Below, one piece after another: positions 16,889-26,338 of a DNA stretch of 64,000 nucleotides. Every line of letters begins with the position of its first letter. Position 1 is the stretch's first letter. Origin of the DNA: Nocardia altamirensis NBRC 108246 (GTDB lineage: Bacteria; Actinomycetota; Actinomycetes; Mycobacteriales; Mycobacteriaceae). The notes under the pieces are model-generated. The model made no database searches, was not told the DNA's origin, and saw only the letters and a list, made by a program, of their open reading frames with translations. The stretch lies in NCBI RefSeq assembly GCF_001612685.1, contig NZ_BDAY01000046.1, forward strand, positions 1-64,000, given 5' to 3'. The position numbers were made by a program, and so were the translations under genes.

Positions 16889-19800
16889 GTGCCTCGACAA
16901 GAGCGGCCGCTGGACTCACCCAACGGGCCGTTGGGCGTGTTCGCGGCGCAGCTGCGCCTGCTCCGGGAGCAGGCAGGTAGTCCGACCTATCGCGAGTTGA
17001 GTGCGCTCGCGCACTACTCGCCTGCCGTGCTGTCCCAGGCCGCCGCCGGGCGGAAGCTGCCGACGTTGGCGGTGACGTTGGCCTATGTGAAGGCCTGCGG
17101 CGGGGAACGAGAAGAGTGGCGGGCGCGCTGGTATGCGGTCGACACGGAGCTGGCGTTCGCCGCGGACGCCGTCAGCCGAGACGACGCGGCAGCCCCAGCA
17201 CCCTACGTCGGGCTCGCCGCCTTCGAGCCGGGAGACGCCGAGCGATTCTTCGGCAGGGACGAATTGGTCGCGGACCTGTTGTCCCGGGTACGCGAGCGGC
17301 GGCTGCTCGGAGTGTTCGGCGCGTCGGGCTCAGGGAAGTCCTCGGCGCTGCGGGCAGGCCTGGTGGCAACTGCGCTCAGCGAGGGAGTGTTCGGCACCGG
17401 GCCACAGCCGACGCTGTTGTTCACGCCTGGACCGCATCCGCTGGAGGAGCTGGCGGTCCGGTTGGCGGAGTTGACCGGCGAGTCGGCGGTGACACTCAAG
17501 GCTGAGCTGACCGCGGACTCCGGCAATCTGCATCTGCGCATCCGGCAGGCGATGATCGCCCAACCCGACGGCGCCGATCTGCTGATGGTGATCGACCAAT
17601 TCGAGGAAGTGTTCACCCTCTGTCGCGCGCAGCAGGAGCGGGCCGCGTTCATCGCGGCGCTGATCGCGGCGTCGACCGCGTCGACCAGTCGAGCCAGGGT
17701 GGTGCTCGGCGTGCGCGCCGACTTCTACGGCCACTGCCTGCAGTACCCCGAGTTGGTTGCCGCGCTGCGTGATGCCCAGGTCCCGGTGGGTCCGATGAGC
17801 GCCGATCAGCTCAGGGATGCCATCGTTGAACCCGCCACTCGCGCAGGCCTTATCGCGGAGACCGCACTGGTTTCCCGGTTGGTCGCCGAGGCGGCAGGGC
17901 AACCGGCGGTGTTGCCGTTGCTGTCGCACGCGTTGCTCGAGACCTGGCGACGCAGGCGCGGCACCCGGCTCACCCTGGTCGGCTACGAGGAGACGGGCGG
18001 CATCGACCAGGCCATCGCCCACACGGCCGAGCAGGTCTACAACGGTCTCGGCGCGAGCGAAAAGCAGCTGGCGCGTGGGCTTTTCCTGCGCCTGACCGCA
18101 CCCGGCGAAGGCACCGAGGACACCAGACGCCGGGTGCCGCGGGCCGAACTGGACGTCGACCCGGCCACGACCTCGGTGCTCGAGACCCTGACCAACGCAC
18201 GTCTGGTGACCGCCGACCGCGACCACGTTCAGATCGCGCACGAGGCACTGATCCGCGGCTGGCCGCGGCTGCGGGGCTGGCTCGACGACGACCGCGACGG
18301 ACTGCGCGTGCACCGCCATCTCACCGATGCCACGCAAGCCTGGGAATCGGTCGACCGGGATCCCGGTGCGCTGTATCGCGGTGCGCGCCTTACCCTTGCG
18401 CGTGACTGGGCCGCGGGTAACGACGCGACGCTGACCGACCGGGAACGGCGATTCGTCGCGGCGAGTGTGGCGGCCGAGGCCGCCGAGCAGGAAGCGGCCC
18501 GGCGGCGGACCAGGCGCCTGCGCCAGCTCGTCGCGTTGCTCACCGTGCTGTTGCTGATCGTGGCGATCTCGACCGTGTACGCGATGCGCGCCGAGCACAC
18601 CGCCAAGGAGCAACGCGACCTCGCCGTCGCGCAGAAGGTCGTCGTCGAGGCGCCGACTCTGGCCGAGACGGATCCCGGTCTGGCAGGCCAGCTCGTGCTG
18701 TCCGCATACCGGCTCGTCCCGACCATCGACACCCGCAGCGGCCTGCTCAGCGCCGCCGCGCGGCCACGGTTCACTCGACTGGATCATCCGGACACGGTCA
18801 CCTCGGTGTCGTTCAGTCCGGACGGGCGGCTGCTGGCCACCACCGACGACGACCGCCAGGTCCGGTTGTGGAACGTCGCAACGCTTGCCGAGCCGCAGGT
18901 ACTGGCCGGGCACACCGGAATCGTGACATCGTCGGCCTTCCGCGGGGATGGTCAGGTGCTGGCGACGGGCAGCGAGGACAGCTCGATTCGGTTGTGGGAC
19001 ATGACCGATCGCGGCAGGCCGCCCACGGTCCTGCCGACCACAGCGCCCGTTCGGTCGGTGGCGTTCAGCCCCGACGGCGCCGTCCTGATCTCCGGCGGTG
19101 ACGACAAGATCGTGCGGTTGTGGAACGTCGCCGATCCCCGCAACGCCCGTCAGATCGGGACGCTGGACGGATTCACCGACGCGGTGACGGCGGTCGCGTT
19201 CAGCGCGGACCGGCGCACCGTCGCCACCGCCGACGGCAGCGTGCGGCTCTGGGATCTCAGCGATCCCGGCCGCGCGCGGCCGATCGGCGCGCTGGCGGAG
19301 GGACAGAAGGTCTCGACGCTCGCCTTCGGCCCGGACGGACGCAGCCTGCTCACCGGCGGTGCGGACAACACCGCCCGCCTCTGGGACCTCGGAATGCCGG
19401 ACCGCGCGGCGGTTCTCGCAACGTTCCCCGGCCACACCGATGAGGTGAAGGCGGTGGCCATCAGCCAGGACGGCCGGACCGTCGCCGTCGCCAGCGCCGA
19501 CCGGACCACCACGTTGTGGAACATCACCAATGTCCGCGAGCCGAGTCTTCTTGGCCAGAACGGACATACCGAAGGCGTCTACGCCGTCACGTTCAGCCCG
19601 GACAGCCGTCTCCTGGCGACCGGAAGTTGGGACAACTCGGCTCGAGTGTGGCCGCTGCCGGGGCCGGTCCTGACCGGTCACACCGACCTGGTGCTGACCG
19701 TGGCGTTCAGTCCGGATGGCCGGGTCATGGCCTCGGCAGGCTGGGACAGTGTCCTGCGCATCTGGGACACCACCGACATGACCCGCCCCGCCGTCCTCAG

Positions 19801-20677
19801 CACCCTTGCGTACCCGAAACGGCTGCGGTCCATCGCATTTCGGTCGGACGGCAGGATCATGGCGGTCGCCGCGGACGACGGGTTCGTGCACCTGTGGGAT
19901 CTCGCCGATCCGGCCCGTCCGGTCCGGTCCGGCGTGCTCGCCGGGCATACCGGAACCGTGCGCGCCGTGGCGTTCAGCCCCGACGGACGCACCCTGCTCA
20001 CCGGCGGCGAGGACCACACCGCACGACTGTGGGACGCCACCGACCCGAGCAAACCCCAGCAGCTCGCAGTCATGGACGGCCACACGGATCGCGTGCTGGC
20101 CGTCGCGTTCAGCTCGGACGGCCACACCGTGGTCACCGGCAGCTACGACCGCACCGCCCGCCTGTGGGATGTCACCGACCCGCGACGGCCGACCTCGGGG
20201 GCCGTTCTCGCCGGGCACACCCATGTCGTGCGCGCGGTGGCCTTCAGCCCGGATGGCCGCACGGTGGCCACGGCGGGGTGGGACAGCACCGCCAGAGTGT
20301 GGGACACCGCCGGGCGCCAACTTGCCACGCTGACCGGACACACGGGCCAGGTCAACGGCGTCGCTTTCAGTTCCGACGGAAGGACATTGGCGACGGCAGG
20401 CAATGACGGCTCTGTTCGGCTCTGGGATGTCCGCCGACCCGATCACCCCGAGGCGCGAGCCATCCTCTCCGGGCACACCGACCTCGTCTACGCGCTGGCA
20501 TTCCACCCGGACGGGCACACCCTGGCCTCGGCGGGGCGCGACCGCGCCATCCGCATCTGGGAAACCGATGTCGATCAGGCGGTCCAGCGGGTGTGCGACT
20601 GGAACGGACCCACGATCACCGAAGCCGAGTGGGCCACCCGATTCGGCCAGTATCCCTACCATCCGCCCTGCTCCTAG
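16889..20677 (+). CDS. HTH - nSTAND ATPase - transmembrane - WD40 (14 repeats) signalling protein
   Basis: The 1262-residue protein has an N-terminal HTH (about residues 10-75) and an nSTAND/NACHT-like ATPase opened by Phe-Phe-Gly-Arg, with Walker A Gly-Ala-Ser-Gly-Ser-Gly-Lys-Ser at 144-151 and an Ile-Asp-Gln-Phe-Glu-Glu Walker B near 235. A single membrane helix follows at about 547-566. Fourteen WD40 repeats run from about 635 to 1226, enough for two seven-bladed propellers, and the tail ends Pro-Pro-Cys-Ser. Such STAND proteins are ATP-driven switches whose propellers sense a partner. With one membrane helix between ATPase and propellers, the propellers may be outside the cytoplasm while the HTH is inside. 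The start is a GTG with a strong GGAGGGG ribosome site. The neighbours are two other giant regulators. Confidence 0.85.
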   Translation: MPRQERPLDSPNGPLGVFAAQLRLLREQAGSPTYRELSALAHYSPAVLSQAAAGRKLPTLAVTLAYVKACGGEREEWRARWYAVDTELAFAADAVSRDDAAAPAPYVGLAAFEPGDAERFFGRDELVADLLSRVRERRLLGVFGASGSGKSSALRAGLVATALSEGVFGTGPQPTLLFTPGPHPLEELAVRLAELTGESAVTLKAELTADSGNLHLRIRQAMIAQPDGADLLMVIDQFEEVFTLCRAQQERAAFIAALIAASTASTSRARVVLGVRADFYGHCLQYPELVAALRDAQVPVGPMSADQLRDAIVEPATRAGLIAETALVSRLVAEAAGQPAVLPLLSHALLETWRRRRGTRLTLVGYEETGGIDQAIAHTAEQVYNGLGASEKQLARGLFLRLTAPGEGTEDTRRRVPRAELDVDPATTSVLETLTNARLVTADRDHVQIAHEALIRGWPRLRGWLDDDRDGLRVHRHLTDATQAWESVDRDPGALYRGARLTLARDWAAGNDATLTDRERRFVAASVAAEAAEQEAARRRTRRLRQLVALLTVLLLIVAISTVYAMRAEHTAKEQRDLAVAQKVVVEAPTLAETDPGLAGQLVLSAYRLVPTIDTRSGLLSAAARPRFTRLDHPDTVTSVSFSPDGRLLATTDDDRQVRLWNVATLAEPQVLAGHTGIVTSSAFRGDGQVLATGSEDSSIRLWDMTDRGRPPTVLPTTAPVRSVAFSPDGAVLISGGDDKIVRLWNVADPRNARQIGTLDGFTDAVTAVAFSADRRTVATADGSVRLWDLSDPGRARPIGALAEGQKVSTLAFGPDGRSLLTGGADNTARLWDLGMPDRAAVLATFPGHTDEVKAVAISQDGRTVAVASADRTTTLWNITNVREPSLLGQNGHTEGVYAVTFSPDSRLLATGSWDNSARVWPLPGPVLTGHTDLVLTVAFSPDGRVMASAGWDSVLRIWDTTDMTRPAVLSTLAYPKRLRSIAFRSDGRIMAVAADDGFVHLWDLADPARPVRSGVLAGHTGTVRAVAFSPDGRTLLTGGEDHTARLWDATDPSKPQQLAVMDGHTDRVLAVAFSSDGHTVVTGSYDRTARLWDVTDPRRPTSGAVLAGHTHVVRAVAFSPDGRTVATAGWDSTARVWDTAGRQLATLTGHTGQVNGVAFSSDGRTLATAGNDGSVRLWDVRRPDHPEARAILSGHTDLVYALAFHPDGHTLASAGRDRAIRIWETDVDQAVQRVCDWNGPTITEAEWATRFGQYPYHPPCS

Positions 20678-20789
20678 CGACAATCGCAAGGTGTGACAGT
20701 CGAAGGCACGATTCGTTACCACCGAGGGAACGCCTACCAGGTGTGGATCGGTTTGTGAGGGGGATTGTGCTGGTGGTGGGTGTTTTTCG

Positions 20790-23786
20790 ATGATAGGGAC
20801 GCTTGGGGACTTCGGGTCGCGTTCGGGCTACGGGGCTGCCCCTGATGCCGCAGAGGTGCAGATTCTCGGCCCCGTGCGGGTCGTCGACGGCGACCGCGAC
20901 GTCGGCGTCGATCGTCCGTTGGAGCGGGCCGCGCTGGTCCGGCTCGCACTGGCGCGTGGCACGCCGGTCTCGGACGGGCAACTGGCCGTTGATCTCTGGG
21001 GGGATGGGGAGCTGAACCGGCCTGCCGCGCGGCTGCGGGTGTTGATTTCGCGGCTGCGTGCGGCACTCGGCACCCACGGTCACGCGGTGGTGCGATCGCC
21101 CGCGGGGTACTGGACCACCGTTGCCGTCGGCGATCTGCTCGCGGCCGAGTCGGCGGCGGAACGAATGCACGCGGCTCGGCGGGCAGGCGACCATGCGGCG
21201 GTGCGGTCGGCCGCCGACGCCGCGTTACGGTGCTGGCGCGGCCCGGCTTTGGCGGATCTGATGTCCGCGCCGTTCGCCAGTGCGGAGGCGGCTCGGCTCA
21301 GCGAGTGGCGGCTGAGCTTGGTCGTGGCAGGCTTGGAGGCGACGTTGCAGCTCGGTTCCGGCGTCGAAATGGCAACGGAACTAGCCACTTTGGTGTCCGA
21401 GCATCCGCTGCACGAGCCGCTCGCGCGGTTGTATGCCTTGATGCTGTATCGAACCGGAAGTCAGGCCGATGCCCTGGATCGGCTCGGCCGGTTGCGGCGG
21501 ACCCTGTCCGAAGAGCTCGGTGTCGACCCGACACCGGAAACCGCCGAGCTCGAGTTGCGCATCCTCCGGCACGATTCCTCGTTGCAACCACCGAGGCTGC
21601 GCTATGCCGCCGCGATCGATAGCGCCAAAAGAACTGCCATCACCGGACATTCGGCAGCCAACGACACGTTCGTCGGCAGGCGGCGTGAGCTCGCGGACGT
21701 GCTCGACGGTCTCGAGCAGCGCGGCGTGGTGACCGTGGTCGGCGGGCCGGGGAGCGGCAAATCCCGGCTTGCGCTGGAGGTAGCGCAACGCGTCGCCGAC
21801 TCCGGCGTGCCCGTGGTGTCCGTCGAACTGACGCCGATGCATCGCAAGGATTCGCTGTACCGGGCCATTGCCGTCGCGGTCGCAGGCGATGCTGGACCGG
21901 AGACCTGTCGAGAGTGGGTCACCGGCGCGTTATCGGGTGCGCTGCTGCTGCTCGACAACGCCGAGCACATGGTCGATGAGCTCACGGTGACACTCGCCGG
22001 ACTGATGGCGCAGGTCCCCGGGCTCACCGTGCTGGTGACCTCGCGACGAAAGCTGGAGTTTCCCGGCGCGGTCTCGTTGCGGGTCGGGCCATTGGACGAG
22101 GCCGCGGGCCTCGAGTTGTTCGCCGAGCGCGCCCTTCGGCCAGTCCCGGCCGGCGAGCAGCCCGAGCTGGCTGCGGTGTGCGCCGCGGTGGACTGGCTGC
22201 CGCTCGGCATCGAACTGGCCGCCGGCCTCACCTCGACCTCGAGCATTCCGCAACTCGCGCAACGGATCGACGAACGGATCCGGCTGCTCATGGACGGCCG
22301 ACGCGAGGCGGGCGACGATCGGCATGTCGGCCTGCGCGCAGTGTTGGACTGCAGCTACGCGCTGCTCGATCCGCTGGAACAGGCAGTGCTACGCCGGATA
22401 TCGGTGTTCGCGGGTGGATTCGCGCTCGAATCGGCCGAGTGGGTGGTGCCGTCCGGTCGCCTCGAAAAGGACGATGTCGCGCCGGCATTGGCGCGGCTGG
22501 TGGACCGCGGCCTGGTCGCCGTGTCGATGGATGCGGGCACCCGGCGCTTCTCGCTGCGGGAAACGGTGCGGGACTACGCCTCCACCATGCTGGTCGAGGC
22601 CGGAGAGCGGGCGTCAACCCGGCAACAGCACGTCGCCTGGTGCCTGGAGTTGGTGCGCGCTGCCGACGACGCCGGGCCCGACAGCGCTACTGCCGCGGCG
22701 TTCGCCGAGTGGCCGAACGTGTTGGAGGCCTTGGAGTATTCGGCGGGCGCGCCATGGGAACATCTCGGGCTGGAACTGGCCGTGGCCATGCATACCCCAT
22801 GGAAGGAACGCGGGCGGTATCGCGATGCGATCAGGCACTTCGAAGCGCTGATCACTGCCGCTGCGGCAACCCCTGCGGAACGCGCAAACGCGTTGAGCAA
22901 GTACGCGTTTCATCTGCTGATGGCCGATCGGCTCGACGAATCGGCGGAGGTGTTCGGCAAAGCCGGCGAACTGGCGGCAACAATGGACGACGACGGGCTC
23001 GTGCTCGAGATCTGCTACTACCGAGGGATCGTCGACATCAAACGCGGTCAACTCGGGGCAGCCGTCGCCACGTTGGAAGCCGGAGAAATGCATGCGCGGC
23101 GCAACGGTGACCGGAAACGAATGCCGTTGTTCGCGAACGCCAGTGGTGCCGCCGAACTGTTCGCCGGGCTGCCCGACGCCGGCATCGCCAACATCGAGCG
23201 AGCGATCAAGCTCCACGAAGAGTCCGGCAACGACCACGAGCTCGCCCGTGCACTCAACAATCGGGCAGCCGCGCTGCTGGCCCTGGGCCGAAGTGCGGAC
23301 GCACTGGCTGCTGCCGACGAATCCGACAACTGCGTCCGGCGTTCCGGCAGCTACGCCAAGCGCGTGGACGAACGCCGGGTCCTGTCCCACAACGAGTTGA
23401 TCCGTGCCGCCGTAGAACTGGCAGCCAATCGTCTGGACAACGCGGAACGGCATTGCCGCACCGCACAGTCCTTCCTGAACGGCGGCATCAGCATGGCCGA
23501 CATCGATCTGGCCTGGGTGCTGATCCGCAAAGGCGAACTGGCCGAGGCGAGGTCGCTACTGGACAAGGTGTACGCCCACGTCATGCCGGGCGGCATCCAG
23601 TGGCTGGCGGTCCGCCCGGTCTCCGCCGCCCTCGCCCTCGCCACCGGCGAAGCGGAGACCGCCGCACTGCTCGTCGGACAGACAACCGGGTACTACGCCA
23701 GGTCAGGATTCGGTTGGCAGCGCCACGTCGATCGACTCCGAGATGTGCAACAGCAACTCGCCTCGCGCAGGTCTGTGCGGGAATAG
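20790..23786 (+). CDS. SARP/AfsR-type regulator with NB-ARC and TPR domains
   Basis: The 998-residue protein has an OmpR-like winged HTH (about residues 22-105) and a bacterial transcriptional activation domain (about 113-255, with Glu-Glu-Leu-Gly-Val-Asp-Pro-Thr-Pro-Glu). An NB-ARC ATPase follows (Walker A Gly-Gly-Pro-Gly-Ser-Gly-Lys-Ser from 318; Leu-Leu-Asp-Asn-Ala-Glu-His Walker B near 390), then a C-terminal TPR array. This is the AfsR layout. Such proteins activate secondary-metabolite or stress genes by binding heptameric direct repeats spaced by one helical turn. No biosynthetic gene is next to it; the PKS locus is 20 kb away. The start is ATG 20790 with a poor ribosome site, and an internal start near residue 23 is possible. 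Confidence 0.85.
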   Translation: MIGTLGDFGSRSGYGAAPDAAEVQILGPVRVVDGDRDVGVDRPLERAALVRLALARGTPVSDGQLAVDLWGDGELNRPAARLRVLISRLRAALGTHGHAVVRSPAGYWTTVAVGDLLAAESAAERMHAARRAGDHAAVRSAADAALRCWRGPALADLMSAPFASAEAARLSEWRLSLVVAGLEATLQLGSGVEMATELATLVSEHPLHEPLARLYALMLYRTGSQADALDRLGRLRRTLSEELGVDPTPETAELELRILRHDSSLQPPRLRYAAAIDSAKRTAITGHSAANDTFVGRRRELADVLDGLEQRGVVTVVGGPGSGKSRLALEVAQRVADSGVPVVSVELTPMHRKDSLYRAIAVAVAGDAGPETCREWVTGALSGALLLLDNAEHMVDELTVTLAGLMAQVPGLTVLVTSRRKLEFPGAVSLRVGPLDEAAGLELFAERALRPVPAGEQPELAAVCAAVDWLPLGIELAAGLTSTSSIPQLAQRIDERIRLLMDGRREAGDDRHVGLRAVLDCSYALLDPLEQAVLRRISVFAGGFALESAEWVVPSGRLEKDDVAPALARLVDRGLVAVSMDAGTRRFSLRETVRDYASTMLVEAGERASTRQQHVAWCLELVRAADDAGPDSATAAAFAEWPNVLEALEYSAGAPWEHLGLELAVAMHTPWKERGRYRDAIRHFEALITAAAATPAERANALSKYAFHLLMADRLDESAEVFGKAGELAATMDDDGLVLEICYYRGIVDIKRGQLGAAVATLEAGEMHARRNGDRKRMPLFANASGAAELFAGLPDAGIANIERAIKLHEESGNDHELARALNNRAAALLALGRSADALAAADESDNCVRRSGSYAKRVDERRVLSHNELIRAAVELAANRLDNAERHCRTAQSFLNGGISMADIDLAWVLIRKGELAEARSLLDKVYAHVMPGGIQWLAVRPVSAALALATGEAETAALLVGQTTGYYARSGFGWQRHVDRLRDVQQQLASRRSVRE

Positions 23787-23929
23787 CAACGCTGCTGGCT
23801 GAACGAGTCAGATGCTGCCGCAGCAGATCTGGCGAGGAGCGCGTGCGGCTTCGGTGAAACACCGTTGAGACACCGGTGAGACGGCGGTGTTGAAGACTTT
23901 CTTCGTTCCTGGGAGTTAGTGCTATCCCA

Positions 23930-24003
23930 CGTCGTGCTCGGTACACCACGACGCTCCTGCCGGAGGGGAGAGTCCTTGTCGGCAAAGACGGCGACAAGGA
24001 CTC
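23930..24003 (+). terminator. Tandem hairpins between the SARP and LysB-like genes
   Basis: The first hairpin pairs CGTCGTG (23930-23936) with CACGACG (23947-23953). The second has perfect 12-base arms (23970-23981, GAGTCCTTGTCG, and 23992-24003) with a 10-base loop. They lie in the 288-base gap after the SARP stop and 70-145 bases before the LysB-like start. They could terminate the SARP transcript or act in the leader of the next gene. No gene is seen in the rest of the gap. Confidence 0.5.
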
Positions 24004-24074
24004 CAGGCAGCTGCGTTGTGAATTACGGGTAGTGCCGCGTACCACGACCTGCTAGGCGAAGAAAGTTTCGAATC

Positions 24075-24875
24075 ATGTACGACATCATCACTTTTCGAGG
24101 TACCGGCGAACCCAGGGGGCCTGGCGGTGCGCCGAGCGGAATGGTGGCCTCGGTCACCGATCTGTTGGATCCTTCGAAATTCCGCTGTGTGGAGCCGATT
24201 TGGCCTGCGCAGATCAGTTCCTTCGGCCCCGGTGGGACGGTGTTTTCGCCGTCGTTGGAGCGGTCTGTGGCGATCGGCGTCGCCGCGGGGGTCGCGGCGA
24301 TCCGCGACACCGACAACGTCTGTGGGCTGATCAGCTACTCGCTCGGTGGGATCTGTGCGAGCACGATTCTCGAGGGTGTGGCGTCGGGGGAGTTCACCAA
24401 CGCCGACGGAAGTCCGCTCGACATCGCGTTCGCGATATTCATTGCCAATCCGCTACGCAGGCGCGGTGATTCGGTGCATGACAGGTGCGCCGACGACACG
24501 CACGGATTGCACGGTGAGCATGGCCCGTGGCCGGATCTGGATGTGCGGGAATACGCCAACCCGTTCGACATCATTACCGCGAGCCCACCCGAATCGCCGC
24601 TGCGGTTCGTCGACGCGGCGGTCGGTCCGTTCTCTTTGGTCGAAGGTGCTCGGCTCGGCAATACGGGTCCGATGATCATCAGCGAACTCGTGCAGATGGT
24701 GACCATCAACCCGAAGCAGAACGTCCATCGGTATCTCGCGGCGATCGAAGGTACCGCCGGATATCTCACGCCGTGGCCGCGTGGCACCCACACGGGCTAC
24801 TCGGGCCAGGAGTTCGACAACACTGGACAGACGTGGACCCAACACGCTGCCCACTACTTGAATTCGAAGTACTGA
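24075..24875 (+). CDS. LysB/cutinase-like esterase
   Basis: The 266-residue protein is an alpha/beta hydrolase resembling mycobacteriophage lysin B, the esterase that cuts mycolic acids from arabinogalactan. The nucleophile is Ser-89 in Ser-Tyr-Ser-Leu-Gly-Gly. Asp-165 (Phe-Asp-Ile-Ile-Thr-Ala-Ser) and His-239 (Gly-Thr-His-Thr-Gly-Tyr) complete a triad spaced much like that of D29 LysB. No signal peptide is present and no phage gene is nearby. It may be a domesticated phage gene or a host enzyme for mycolate turnover. The gene is alone after a hairpin-containing gap and is followed by a lipoprotein gene on the same strand. Confidence 0.75.
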   Translation: MYDIITFRGTGEPRGPGGAPSGMVASVTDLLDPSKFRCVEPIWPAQISSFGPGGTVFSPSLERSVAIGVAAGVAAIRDTDNVCGLISYSLGGICASTILEGVASGEFTNADGSPLDIAFAIFIANPLRRRGDSVHDRCADDTHGLHGEHGPWPDLDVREYANPFDIITASPPESPLRFVDAAVGPFSLVEGARLGNTGPMIISELVQMVTINPKQNVHRYLAAIEGTAGYLTPWPRGTHTGYSGQEFDNTGQTWTQHAAHYLNSKY

Positions 24876-24969
24876 CGAGCCGGGCGTGGGCGGAGGGACT
24901 TTGGCCCCTGCCTGCGCGATGCAGATCGTGGCACAGTCGATAGACGAGGGGCGACCAGGAGCGTCGATC

Positions 24970-25764
24970 ATGAATGCTGCCGCACAACGCCGTTGGGTGA
25001 GCGCAATGCTGCTGACTGCTGTCGCATTGACCGTGTCAGTCGCGTGCGGTGAGAGTGGGCGTGGCAGCCCGACTTCGACACCTACGGGTACGCCAACGTC
25101 GCAATCGGCCGGTCCGACCTCGGCTGCTTCTTCCACTCCCGGCGCGCCGACTGCACCCGATCGCTTCGGGTATCAGCCGCTGTGGCCGTTCGACAGTGTT
25201 GCCGCCGCGGACGCGTGGCAGCGTGCCTATCGCGATGGTGGGCATCAGCCGTGGCATCTCGATGCAGAGACGACCGCCTTGTCGTTCACCCAGCAGTATC
25301 TGGGCTATGCGAATGTCGACACGGTGGTGGATACCTCGGTCCGTGGTGAACAAGCCTGGGTGAGTGTGGGTTTCGACAATCCGAACGGTGATTCGGTGAC
25401 TGCGGCGGTGGTGCATCTTGCCCGCATCGGCGCCGGGGAGGACGCGCCGTGGGAGGTGGTCGGCACCGAGGACAGCACCCTCACGGTGACCGAACCCGGT
25501 TACGGGACAACGGTGAAGTCGCCGATCGCCGTCAGCGGCGTGCTGTCCGGCGTCGATGAGAGTCTTCGGCTGCGAGTCCTCCGTTCGGACCAGCAGCTGC
25601 CCATCGGTGAGCGCGCGGGGATTCCTGCGGGCGGCACGAATGCACCCTGGACCGCGAGCATCCCGTTCGCGACGAACTGCCCCGCCGTGCTGACCGTCGC
25701 GGTCGCCACCGGCGGGCACGTGGCGGACGTCGAGCGATTTGCCGTCACCGGCGTGCGGTGCTGA
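24970..25764 (+). CDS. Putative lipoprotein with a C-terminal Ig-like/Gmad2-type domain
   Basis: The 264-residue product has a lipoprotein signal (Val-Ala-Cys at about residue 27) and a Ser/Thr/Pro/Gly linker. The C-terminal region reads as a beta-sandwich with Gly-Tyr-Gly-Thr-Thr-Val-Lys-Ser-Pro-Ile-Ala-Val-Ser-Gly. That run resembles the opening strand of the Gmad2/immunoglobulin-like domain found in spore-germination and actinobacterial exported proteins. The middle part is unassigned. ATG 24970 has an AGGAG site; an in-frame start at 24886 lacks one and would hide the signal peptide. The stop is followed by a very strong terminator hairpin. Confidence 0.65.
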   Translation: MNAAAQRRWVSAMLLTAVALTVSVACGESGRGSPTSTPTGTPTSQSAGPTSAASSTPGAPTAPDRFGYQPLWPFDSVAAADAWQRAYRDGGHQPWHLDAETTALSFTQQYLGYANVDTVVDTSVRGEQAWVSVGFDNPNGDSVTAAVVHLARIGAGEDAPWEVVGTEDSTLTVTEPGYGTTVKSPIAVSGVLSGVDESLRLRVLRSDQQLPIGERAGIPAGGTNAPWTASIPFATNCPAVLTVAVATGGHVADVERFAVTGVRC

Positions 25765-25777
25765 GTCAGCCGAAGGC

Positions 25778-25821
25778 GCGGCGGGCCGAGGACTACCTCG
25801 GTGTAGTCCTCGGCCCGCCGC
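25778..25821. terminator. Strong bidirectional terminator, 19-bp stem
   Basis: Two 19-base arms (25778-25796 and 25803-25821) pair perfectly around the six-base loop CTCGGT. The hairpin sits between the stops of the convergent lipoprotein (25764) and SSI-like (25853) genes and should end transcription from both sides. Confidence 0.9.
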
Positions 25822-25852
25822 CCCGGGAAAGGGGGCATGAGGTGCGCAACGG

Positions 25853-26338
25853 TTACGCGGGAGCTTCGGGCAGCAGCGGTACGAGGCTGTCCCAGCGCCT
25901 GATCTCGCATCCGTTCGTCCGATTGAACGTCGCGTCTACTGGACGCCCCGCCCAGGTTCCTGCGACATGGGCAACCTCGGGTCCGCCGTACTGCTGCGTG
26001 CAGATGGCGTCTGCCGGCACCGGCGCGAAGGGATCCTGTTCCGGTCCGAAGCCTGCCAACTTCGCGCAGGCCGCGTCCACAGCGGAATGGTCGCCGGCGG
26101 CGGGGTTGCACCACAGGTCAAATGTCCCGTTGGCGTTCGGGTTTGCGCTGTTGGACACCGTCAATACCAAGTGATCACGGCCGACTGGCTCGGCGGGGGC
26201 GGATCCCATTGCACATCCCGAAGCTAGGACAGCCATCGCGGCCACGGCGGCGGCACTGACAGAACGTCGCTTGAAACTGCGGGTTCTGGTGAGTGCGTTC
26301 ATGACGCGGACTCGGGCCATGAGGGTGTGAGCGGTCAT
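25853..26338 (-). CDS. Subtilisin-inhibitor-like (SSI) lipoprotein
   Basis: The 161-residue precursor has a lipobox Leu-Ala-Ser-Gly-Cys at about residue 42. The mature domain carries the SSI-type cysteine pattern: Leu-Trp-Cys-Asn-Pro, Ala-Cys-Ala-Lys-Leu, Cys-Thr-Gln-Gln-Tyr-Gly-Gly-Pro, then a Gly-Thr-Trp-Ala-Gly strand and Asn-Gly-Cys-Glu. SSI proteins inhibit serine proteases; most are freely secreted, so lipid anchoring is less usual. The ATG at 26338 is preferred because AGGAG lies 11 bases upstream; nearer ATGs at 26320 and 26302 are alternatives that keep the signal peptide. It is divergent from the small secreted protein at 26594. Confidence 0.75.
   Translation of the reverse strand: MTAHTLMARVRVMNALTRTRSFKRRSVSAAAVAAMAVLASGCAMGSAPAEPVGRDHLVLTVSNSANPNANGTFDLWCNPAAGDHSAVDAACAKLAGFGPEQDPFAPVPADAICTQQYGGPEVAHVAGTWAGRPVDATFNRTNGCEIRRWDSLVPLLPEAPA

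Noticed and set aside
17330..20722. Long minus-strand frame opposite the WD40 gene
   Set aside because: It mirrors the repeats of the plus-strand gene and has no recognisable protein; the sense frame has clear HTH, ATPase and WD40 domains.
20790..23786. SARP as cluster-situated regulator of the PKS
   Set aside because: It lies 20 kb away with many unrelated genes between; there is no sequence evidence that links them beyond the general family role.
24075..24875. Prophage
   Set aside because: Only the LysB-like gene suggests phage; no structural, integrase or attachment sequences were found.
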